Assembly: GCA_903813345.2 (NCBI GenBank)
Contig: CAIIXF020000005.1
Location: forward strand, 30,135,375-30,199,374
DNA length: 64,000 bases
Origin: Owenia fusiformis
Lineage: Eukaryota > Annelida > Polychaeta > Sabellida > Oweniidae
Direction of reading: 5' to 3'
Below are positions 56,001-64,000 of this stretch, piece after piece. Under the pieces are notes generated by a model that worked only from the letters and a program-made list of their open reading frames with translations, ran no database searches and had not been told where the DNA came from. Both the position numbers and the translations under genes were made by a program. The number at the start of each line of letters is the position of its first letter. Within the stretch, counting starts at the first letter, position 1.

Positions 56001-57852
56001 CGTTGTTCTGGTTATGGTCTCAAACTTTTTTGTGGACGGTGTTTATCATTTGGCAGTTGGTGTTTGGCAGTTGGTGTCTGTAACAAATGGCAGGTGTTGA
56101 CATTTTGCATGTGAATGCCTTGTCTTATAATGTAGCCAACTGCAATGGATGTAAAACGGATACAGTTAACTAATACATTTCTTGGCATCAATTCAAATCA
56201 TATGCTAATTTTAAATGAAAATGCTTTTTTTCATGTTTTACCACTCATAAATGCCATAATATCTCGATGTCACATTTAGGAAAATATGGCTATCAACAAG
56301 TTTTGAATTCTTACAATCCTGGAAGTTGTACATGTAAGCGTGCACATCTGTCAGTTCAGTTTATGTGTAAAAGTTAATCCCCTAAGCCTTAATACCTGAT
56401 GCATGAAATGTTATGAATGAGTTACATAATATGTACTCATGCTATTTAGGTAAATGTTGTGCTGTTTCACCAGATTTGACTGACATCTTTAAATAACAAC
56501 AATTTGATTTGATGATCAGACAGCAACAAAACATATTAAGTGGCCAAGACAAAAGAATGTTATTATGATAGGCATTCTAGGGATTAAGGAATGCATTCAG
56601 CTTACATAATTTGAGAAATTATTGGCATACGTAAAACCTATTTAAAACAGCATTTATCGTATTCAAAAGCGTTGAGCATCATTGATTCCCAGCCCTCTGA
56701 AGATTGAAAAATAAAAATACATGGGTGTTAATCCATGGATTATCTTTGAAAATGAGAAATATATTTTTGGATTACATGGTGTAATCTTAAAGTAAACAAA
56801 ATGTTTTAAAGTGTATTGATGTTTTTTGGATGAAAAACATAAGCGAAATTCATGAAAAAAATCCCCCGATTCATTCTACAAACAACTCGCCCTCCTTTTT
56901 CTTAAGTTTTCTCTGCCACATATTACCGCATTGAGAAATATCAAAATGTAAACTTCTACTCATCGGAACTCTCGATCAGCCCCCGTGGCTTTTGGACTTG
57001 ATTGTTTTTCTGTATATAATTCCCTCAAAAAGAAATACACATGTAATATTTATGATATTCTCAAAAGTCTTATGAATATTAAAAATTCATTTGAAGTTGA
57101 ACATTATTTTACTACATTTAAATTATTACGAGGGTTGTCCCAGAAGTGATGCACTATTATGAGGGTTATATCCTGAATATTTAAATTCATTTGAAGTTGA
57201 ACATTTAAATAGAAATGTTATCAGAAAAAAAGTACACTATTATTACTATATTATTTTTTGTTGTAGAAATGGCGTAAGTTCTGTGAGGAGTATCGGGGGG
57301 AGGTAGAAGACTACAACTTTGGCACCCTTCTAAGAATTGACTCAACTGAAGATATATCTGATAAAAATACTTGTATTGGTAAGCACTATATTTTTATTTA
57401 TTATTTATTTTGAAACTTTTTTCAAAGATTTTTTATTACACAATTTTATTCTTCAATGTTAAGTGTAAAAATACACTACACTATACACTCTGCACTATTC
57501 TGTACTTTTCTGCATAATTTTCTATTTTGAAAGGATTTGCACCATTGTCATAGGTCAAACTTCTGTTTACTAAAAGGGTGCTATATTGTGATCAGTTTGT
57601 CGGGTAAGTGGGTGAATGTTTTCAAGTTTTATCTCATATTTACGTTTTTGTTTTCCAGTACCAAGAGTGCAGTTCCTTGCTATTGAGATAGCCAGGAACA
57701 GAGAGGGTTACAATGATAGCCTCAGGCAGAAATATAAAAATACAAACAAAAATAAAACTAAGGACAGTAATGGTATTAGTGATTCTGATATAACTATAGC
57801 TGACTCTGAAAATACAATCAAGCAGGCTTTGGAAAATGGATTTAAATTATAG
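50071..57852 (+). CDS. PBDC1: PBDC1 (DUF757 family), complete
   Basis: The exons are 50071-50091, 50315-50380, 52089-52148, 52422-52562, 57267-57378 and 57659-57852 (TAG). Phases agree and the protein is 197 aa. Core sequence: MMEVQWALKSYSHAETYFNL, ITSVDPKLLKLTKKDNEIYA, KKWRKFCEEYRGEVEDYNFG and PRVQFLAIEIARNREGYND. All four blocks match human PBDC1 (MAWAMRAMQHAEVYYKLISSVDP; KWRPFCLKFNGIVEDFNYGTLLR; PRIQFFAIEIARNREGYN). The C-terminus is a variable Asn/Lys/Asp-rich tail. The yeast homologue (YPL225W, Chp1) acts co-translationally as a chaperone for nascent eEF1A; the same role here is inference. The gene shares its promoter with KIF20B, and intron 4 (4.7 kb) holds the large inverted-repeat element. 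Confidence 0.95.
51777..52026. mobile_element. MITE in PBDC1 intron 2
   Basis: Inverted ends of about 30 bp start CCATTTATTAGAGTTCATTG and end with TGACAATGAACACTAATAAA then TGG. The element is 250 bp and non-coding, with an internal palindrome ATTGCCATAGCAAT (51846-51859). It lies 62 bp upstream of exon 3. Its right end resembles sequence at 39340-39350. Confidence 0.8.
53200..53523. mobile_element. piggyBac-like MITE (TTAA)
   Basis: This 324-bp sequence is bounded by TTAA on both sides, with ends CCCTTTCACGACG and CGTCGGGAAAGGG. TTAA targets with CCC-starting TIRs are typical of piggyBac elements. It is nested in the large inverted-repeat element, near its left arm. Confidence 0.75.
54238..54340. 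mobile_element. Small palindromic MITE
   Basis: TATGACCTGAATCGATTGCA and its exact complement bound 103 bp; the paired ends are at least 22 bp each. It may have TA ends. It is nested in the large inverted-repeat element. Confidence 0.8.
54795..55850 (+). repeat. GTCC-rich start and ~145-bp tandem repeats
   Basis: The block opens GTCACCACCACAAGTGGTGA, then has a CCGTCCGTCCGT-rich tract (about 54868-54925), followed by about five tandem units of 141-147 bp. Each unit holds TATAACTCGAAAAGTAGTG, GATTTTGTTCATATTTGGTA and the palindrome AAAATGGCCGCCATTTT. The short open frame across the start is only a by-product of the repeat. The right flank to 56130 ends in the dispersed CATGTGAATGCCTTG motif. 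Confidence 0.88.
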
Positions 57853-59278
57853 CAGGTTGATCGGTGTGTGTAAAATGCCACAGTGGTTAGGTTCTCCCAT
57901 GTAAAACAGTGCGGAAGGAGTGAAAGAAACAATGAAAAATTAATAAGCATAAAGTTAATGTTTTTTACAGTGAAGAGAAAATGTAGGGGAAGAACAACAA
58001 GTGTGGCGTTTTTCACAACACATGCTAGATTGCAAAGAGAAATGAGTGTTTCAAATACTGTTTTGAGATGTATTTATTAATTGAAAATACTGAAGTGAAC
58101 ATTTCTGAGCATGTTTCTTCAGGTTGGTTATTAATTTTTATATCCATAACTGTTACTGTTTGACGCAACCTTAAATTTATTTATCGAAACGTCAATAAAC
58201 AATAAATTTAAGGTTGCATCGAACAGTGACAGTTATGGATATAAAAACTGAAGTGAACAGCTGTAATGCTTCCTGTAAATGGGACATTGTTTATTGTAAA
58301 CTATATCAATTTATTCTTTGAGAACACTTCTGCTCCATTGAGATAGGACTGAAAGCTTGCATTTTAACCATACTTTCAAACTAAAGGCCAGAATAAAAAC
58401 ACATGTTTGGCTTCTTCTTTTACTTTTTTATCCCTCAAAAGTCTTAGCAATTTTTCTTTTTCTCAGTCTTGATTTATTAAGATTAATATTAGTTGAATAT
58501 TCAAGTTTTTATGTTTAATTTGTTAATGATTTATAGAAAGATGTCTCTTTATCACCATGGTTTTGTCTGACAAAGCATTTGCAAGATTTACATGTAAATT
58601 GCAAGTTTCACAATTTCTTAACACTTAAATAATGAGAAACAAGTAAGTTATGTCATCCGTTCTTCAGCCATCTCAATCCTATGAACAAAAAGAATATATT
58701 TCTATTTCTGTCATACGTGTGTTCATTTTTTAGGTTTGTTCAATGTATACTATCAGACATATTTTTTTTTTTTACAATTGAGGCAATAATTTTTCTGGTG
58801 GAGGTGCAGAAAATAGAATATCAATTTGAGATGATAGGGCTTTCCACGTAAATATCAGTTGTACTTTGGACAGTTCTTAACCATTTAGAGTGCTTTATGG
58901 GTTTTGTAAAAGGATTAACACCACATGCACACCAAATAAGAAATAAAATATATGATTTTATAGAAATAATTTATTATTGCATTAAGGTACGTTTTTATTA
59001 TTCATTCATCTGTATTTTATTCAAGAAATCCATTCAATGCAATTCTAAAAAGTGTTATATTACAGTATGGTAGTATTTTATTCAAAATGTAGTCATATCA
59101 GCTTTGAGACCTTCTGGATTTATTGTCTTTTTTAAAGCAACTCAAAAATGTATTCCATGATCCAGTACACTTAGTACAATACACATCATCAGAATGTTCA
59201 TTGATTTTAACTTGCAATCTTCTACTCCCAGGTCTTTTTAAGTCCTACAGGTTTTGGGGTGTATTTAGTTTGGCTGGT
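57853..59278. other. Convergent intergenic region PBDC1-LTA4H
   Basis: This holds the 3' UTRs of PBDC1 (+) and LTA4H (-). It carries a strong hairpin at 58135-58247 and several AATAAA signals (for example near 58392). No further gene was recognised. Confidence 0.6.
58135..58247. repeat. Long hairpin flanked by direct repeats
   Basis: Arms of about 46 bp (TTTTTATATCCATAACTGTT to AACCTTAAATTTAT and the complement) surround a loop of about 20 nt. ACTGAAGTGAACA occurs just outside on both sides (about 58090 and 58247), like a 12-13 bp target duplication. It lies after the PBDC1 stop and may be in its 3' UTR. Confidence 0.8.
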
Positions 59279-61150
59279 CTATGACTCCAGGTGCATATCT
59301 TTGGCTAAAAGTTGTGCTGTTGTAGTGTGCATCTCATTACGGTGTTTCTGGAAATTCTCTATCGCTATAGGACGAGCCTTTTCCCATGCGTAGAGATCCC
59401 TGCAAAAAAACGGGATATTTTTTTGATATTTGAGCTAATCATAACCTATAAGCATTGTAGGATAAAATCTTGAACTTACCAAAGCACAGCGTGTTAATTC
59501 AAAGTCAAATCATCAATTTGAACAATTTAATAGTATGAGATCATAACTAGATTCAATTTATTATTCCAAAATAATATAAAAACATTTTTGTTCTATTAAC
59601 AATCATACCATTATTTTGTTTCATACAAATTTCATACTACATGTATGTTACCTGTGTACTGGTCGAACAAATTTCATTCTGCCCTGTGCATTCATAAAAT
59701 CAATAGCCAATGGAATGGCAGCATCAAATTCAGCCCTGAGGCCAAGTCTTATCCACCTGAAAATAGTAATAAAATGACAAAAACTTCATCAATAGAGCTC
59801 ACGTGTCTTGTCCTTTCCTTGATGTTGGCTACCCTGAAAACCAACCGGTTGGAAAGGAGTCACACAAACCTCAAACTTTTGTGAATTATTTTACAGTTTT
59901 GATAATGAACAGATTGCATGTAATGACTTCAAATGTATATTAGTTATGTCTCAATCAATTCATTAGATATAAATTAAGCTGGTGAATATGTTACCTGAAT
60001 CTTATCTCAGAATTTTTTACATCATCAAACTTGTACAGTTTCTGCATCATTTCAACCTTAGCCTTTGATAATGGTGGCTGAAATCATAAAAACAACAGTA
60101 TTATACCTTCAAAAATTATAGTGTTAAAGTTTGGTGACAAATTGTAGTATAAACTCAAAAACAGACAAAGTCAACTTCAATACTGATATATTAATCAATA
60201 CTGATATATTAAACAAATACTGGATGACCATGAGGTGAATATGCCAGAATACTTATCCTTGAAAAAAAATACTAGGCGAGGCGAAGCATTATTTTCTTTC
60301 GAGGATAGGTATTCTGGCATATCCACCTCATGGTCATCCAGTATTTATTTTATTATGCACCTCCCTTGGTCAATATCATATTCCTACCATTAATTTACTG
60401 GAGATAAATAAAAGATGGTGTTAAATTGTCAAGAAACACTTTATTTTAAAGAATGTAAGGACCTACTAGCATGATGAGCTGTGCTAGGAATTCTACTCTC
60501 TGTGGAGATGACAGACTTTCAAGATCTGAAGCTGGGAAACTGGAAACATCTTCATCCGATGCATCACTCCATTTCTTAGCCAAGGCTGTACAAGCATCGG
60601 CTAGAGATGTGTCAAACCTAAATAAATACATAAACTTTTATGGCATTTTCACATATAAATGTACTTCCACATGAGGGATGTTTTAAGCACTGTATGTGAG
60701 TTTCCTTCATTAGTATATTCCTGGGACTATTCTAATTATCATCTCACTGCATGGTTCTCATTTCAAAATTGGTTGAACATGCATCTCATGTCAAAAAATA
60801 TCCTATTATATTTCCCTGTGATGTTAACTGTTCATTGGTAGCTAAGCTGAAATTTAAAAAGAGAATATTTTTAGTATCCCTCTTCCAGAAAGAGGTCCTT
60901 TAATATATATGTACACTGTATTTACATGAAGAGCGAATATAAAAATAAAATAAAACAAATACTTCATGCTACTTTCTGGGAATACCTGTGTCACTTATGG
61001 GCATCAGGAATATGACTCACTATTGAAAAGTAACTTTGGTCACGCTAGATAACTTCTTAAGATTGATGGTTTCACTTACTCATTCTTCACAGGAGGCAGC
61101 CCAGGTGTGTTAAACCAGGCATCCCAGTCTACAGAATCAAGGATCTCTTT
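59279..61150 (-). CDS. LTA4H: Leukotriene A4 hydrolase, C-terminal exons
   Basis: The exons are 61080-61150, 60467-60617, 59995-60077, 59652-59756 and 59279-59399 (TAG at 59281-59279). Phases agree and 176 aa are encoded. Sequence includes SVDWDAWFNTPGLPPVKNEF, ADACTALAKKW, FPASDLESLSSPQRVEFLAQ, KNSEIRFRWIRLGL and NAQGRMKFVRPV, ending TAQLLAKDMHLES. These match the helical C-terminal domain of LTA4H (VDWNAWLYSPGLPP, NNSEIRFRWLRL, EQGRMKFTRP, TAMLVGKDL). The Arg and Lys of GRMKF correspond to the substrate-carboxylate residues R563 and K565 of the human enzyme. LTA4H is a bifunctional zinc aminopeptidase and epoxide hydrolase; related aminopeptidase B is less similar here. The zinc site and N-terminus are not in the window. 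Confidence 0.93.
60216..60346. mobile_element. Palindromic MITE in an LTA4H intron
   Basis: Inverted arms of about 45 bp start AAATACTGGATGACCATGAG and close with the complement ending CATCCAGTATTT, around a loop of about 40 nt. The element is 131 bp and non-coding. Confidence 0.85.
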
Positions 61151-62281
61151 CTGTAAAAAAAATATGAAATTATGTCTTACTGTTACATGTACATATATTT
61201 TCATTAATTGAATATATTCATTTAGAATATTTTCCAAATATATAATAACACTAGTTTCATAGCTCCCTAAAGATTCTTTCAGATCTAGTGAGCAACTTTA
61301 ACATAAAATGTCTCAACTTTAGACTATTTTGGGCATATTTCATTCCTTGTCATGGCTATTTTCTAAAAATCCCCATAGTGCATACTTTAAAAACCTAAAG
61401 ATTTTTACATTTACCAGTATGTGTTCCTTTCTCTATACATGTGGTTACCATATTAAGATTTTATTACTTGCAAGATTCTACATATTTGTGCACTTTAAAT
61501 CTTCACCAATATTATTGATAACATACCAAAGATCTTATTTCAGAAGATATTATACTGGAGGTGGTATAACATACATTGGTATGTCAATTGTGTACACGTT
61601 GCTTGCCATTTGGCATCCCATTAGCTCTGATTCTGCATTACAGACAATTGGAGATTTTTAAAATACATATAGCAAACATTTTCTTAGAAAAAACACATGT
61701 TGGGTTTCAATTATGACTTTTCTGTAAGATATAAGAATTTCATCTGGTTGATATTGTGGTCAAAACTTTGTTAATTAATCTGAAAAATATCTTAAGAATC
61801 CAAATTAAAATGAGTGATTATCATGGAATCTTGGCTCACATGGTAATGTATTTCTAAAAGTTACGGCCAATTTCATCTCTTTCAAGAAGTATTTATAAGA
61901 ATTTTAGGTTCATAGCCAAAATGTGATATTTCTAAAATCTGATGTAACTTAACAGCCGTTTTGAAATTTGGGGAATATTTTTCAAAAACTTCTGGGCATT
62001 AAAGGTATAACTGAAATTATGTATAATTTCAGGCGAATCAATGCAACACTTTTGGACAGATGACCAAAAAAGTGATTATCAACAGCAATTTTGAATTTCT
62101 ACATCATTTTTACCAAATTTTAATAAAAACTAAAATGGGCAAAAACAAGACTTTTTTAACACTAAAAGCGTTGGTCCTTTGAATTGATTTTAAGAGACAT
62201 TTTGTATAATTTCAAGTGAATTGAAAAAGATAAACTATGAAAGTTTTTGATCTGGGAGTCATAAGAGACTTTTTATATCAA

Positions 62282-63126
62282 TAGAGAGATTTCGCACGGC
62301 GTGAAAGTACAACTTATAACGTATACTTATACTTATAATCAAAAGTACAAGGTGTTTCATAATGTGGGCTTTTCGTCAGGAAAGATCTTCTCGGACTGTA
62401 ATAAATAAAGGTCAAAGGGCTGCCATTTGTACTTTCTTGAATTGTAGCATGTTTAATTGATCCAAATGTGTTTGTCTAGAATAAAATAGGCTCATATATA
62501 GTACATGTTATAGACCCATCTCTTCTCAAATTGACTCTTTGGAGATCCTCATTATGAAACACCCTGTATGTCATTTTGTTGAGCTACTGAATGGGTCGTT
62601 TCCAGGAATTGCTAGAACCTACTGCTTTGATTGGTGTTTCAAATTGATGGTTAAGGTATTTGATTGGATTCTGTTCCTACTCAGCCAATTAATTTTGCGG
62701 TCAATTGTTCCACACACATGTAGGTAAAGCTTTATACGGAGATCCAACTGTATACGTTTATCATCTTCGTATATATACCGTTTTGTAAGTTCATTGAACT
62801 TATACTGATCATGAAAACTTTGAAATAATCAACTTGTTTATGTAATGACTCACTTTAAAGGATCATGACTCACTTTAAAGGATCGTGTTTATAATACACT
62901 ACAACTACTAGGACACGGAAGCAAGCATTTAATTATAATGTGCATAATCTACACGTGCGGATGACAGTGCATTCACAGTCTTTAGTTGATGGAGCTTTTC
63001 TATATCGGGAATAGTTATGTTCCATTGAGTACAATTTAAAATTGATTTTAGTAAATATAATAGTTCGACATGACCCTTTACGTATACGTATAAGTTGTAC
63101 TTTCACTTATGTGCGAAATCTCTCTA
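62282..63126. mobile_element. TIR element, TAGAGAGATTTCGCAC ends
   Basis: The left end TAGAGAGATTTCGCAC and right end GTGCGAAATCTCTCTA are inverted. Homology continues inward about 45 bp (GTGAAAGTACAACTTAT). The element is 845 bp with no coding potential, so it is non-autonomous. It was interrupted by the MITE at 62346. Confidence 0.82.
62346..62568. mobile_element. Nested mariner-type MITE
   Basis: It is bounded by TA. Its ends are CAAGGTGTTTCATAATG and CATTATGAAACACCCTG, 223 bp in total including TA. A related end (CAGGGTGTTCCATAATAAA) stands alone near 6853. It inserted into the 62282 element, so it is younger. Confidence 0.88.
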
Positions 63127-63419
63127 TTAATAAACAAAAATTACTTAAAACTGCAATCAAATCAACAGAAGTTATAAACTTGCCACTTTTGTTGACAAAT
63201 AAACAGAAATACAGACAGACAGATGAACAGACAGACAGATATAATACAAGTCGGTGATTATAAGAGCCCACCCTGTAGAATAGGAATGACGTTTAAGAAA
63301 ATAATTTTCATTTTAATCTAACTTTAATTTGAAATGAAAACTACTGATACATATCTGTTCCCAAAAACAAGTAATTAATTGTCATTAATACCTCTTAGTT
63401 AATGAAAATATTTTTAATT

Positions 63420-63482
63420 AATCATTGTATCAATGACAATCAAAACTTATTAATCATTGTATCAATGTCAATCAAAACTTAC
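63420..63482. repeat. 33-bp tandem duplication
   Basis: A unit including AATCATTGTATCAATG and CAATCAAAACTTA occurs twice in tandem with one mismatch (GACAAT or GTCAAT). It is intronic. Confidence 0.8.
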
Positions 63483-64000
63483 AAAGACTGGTGTTAAACT
63501 TACTAGCAACCCCCATAAAAATATCATGTTACACCCATATTCTTTTATTTTCAGAAAGTCAGGAATTGAATGGCAAATCATTTTATAAAGTCATATCTTA
63601 AACCATATGTATTTTCTCACCATAATTTCATCATGTCTCCTCAAATTAACCAATTACTCAAATTGAGGTTCCCAGAATAATAAAATTATCAATTAAAAAA
63701 AGATGGGTTAGGACCATAGCTCAACATATTTTTCGAAATATCTGACCTATTTTCTAAAAATAATCTTGTTTTTCTCATTTTCATTGCATTTAAAGAGATG
63801 GTAAGCAAAGAGATTATACAAGAATATTTCTATAATTCTATTATCCTGATTTCTAGTTGACTAGCAACACCTAAATCAATCAAACTTGAAATTATTTACT
63901 CAAATTGTCTCCCGCTTCAATTCAAGAAATGCTCCGTGAATATGAACTTGTGTTGCATATTCATTACTGTCTGGCAATACCGCTTATAATAATTAAAACA

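Larger units (their letters stand above)
52630..56900. mobile_element. Large inverted-repeat (foldback) element
   Basis: The left arm (about 52630-52965) and right arm (about 56555-56900) are inverted copies at high identity. Both start at the outer edge with AGGAGGGCGAGTTGTTTGTA and continue through CCATGGATTAACACC and the GCTCAACGCTTTTGAAT region; the left arm has a small internal deletion. The arms are about 330 bp and the whole is 4.27 kb inside PBDC1 intron 4. No transposase frame was found between the arms. I see no clear target duplication, so an origin from two separate inverted copies is not excluded. Confidence 0.8.
61151..64000 (-). other. LTA4H intron, transposon-rich
   Basis: No further LTA4H exon could be recognised, so the next exon upstream is probably beyond 64000. 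The intron holds a TIR element of about 845 bp (62282-63126) with a nested MITE (62346-62568), a short tandem duplication (about 62847-62884), a CAGA run (63211-63240) and a 33-bp duplication (about 63420-63482). Confidence 0.6.

Noticed and set aside
61151-64000. Further upstream LTA4H exons
   Set aside because: I searched the minus strand for the conserved block preceding VDWDAWF and for the zinc-site region and saw no matching open segment with splice sites.

Overview
The window is AT-rich animal nuclear DNA. It holds split genes with GT-AG introns, many short non-autonomous DNA transposons and minisatellites, and no bacterial signatures. The four protein genes are all recognisable animal genes: TIA1/TIAL1, KIF20B, PBDC1 and LTA4H. 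The repeats (mariner elements, long foldback elements, a repeat with a GTCC-rich start, and a CAGGCCCGTAGCC-ended MITE) suggest a marine invertebrate. I could not fix the phylum from the sequence.

Layout. 1-18.9 kb (+): the 3' half of a TIA1/TIAL1-type RNA-binding protein gene, from the end of RRM2 through RRM3 and a Q/G/Y-rich tail to the stop at 17936; RRM1 and most of RRM2 lie to the left of the window. 18.9-23.4 kb: convergent intergenic and UTR sequence. 23.4-49.9 kb (-): a complete KIF20B (kinesin-6, MPP1) gene. I could join 34 coding exons with all phases consistent (2,440 codons before the stop); a 5' non-coding exon is likely. 49.8-50.1 kb: a compact bidirectional promoter. 50.07-57.85 kb (+): complete PBDC1 in six exons. 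57.9-59.3 kb: convergent intergenic sequence. 59.3-61.15 kb (-): the last five coding exons of LTA4H, whose 5' part lies beyond 61.15 kb, probably past the window edge.

Most notable biology. (1) TIA1 has three tandem versions of one exon (93, 90 and 93 nt, identical phases). Each encodes the RRM2-RRM3 linker plus the first strand (RNP2) of RRM3, so they look like mutually exclusive exons that would swap the RNA-binding face of RRM3. (2) KIF20B has an internal 5' splice site. Using it yields the 2,440-aa kinesin with the conserved KIF20B C-terminus; ignoring it reads into a 1.7-kb Ser/Gln-rich repeat tail and a stop, giving a 1,469-aa form. (3) The KIF20B intron just downstream of that stop carries a nearly intact mariner (long TIRs, D,D34D) whose transposase frame is interrupted by a clean 144-nt phase-0 intron. 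(4) A second mariner-type element in KIF20B is a foldback with the transposase C-terminus in both arms, inserted about 20 bp from a splice donor. (5) The largest PBDC1 intron holds a 4.3-kb inverted-repeat element with nested repeats.

All exon calls come from reading splice sites, reading phase and remembered family motifs. No alignment, transcript or database evidence was available.
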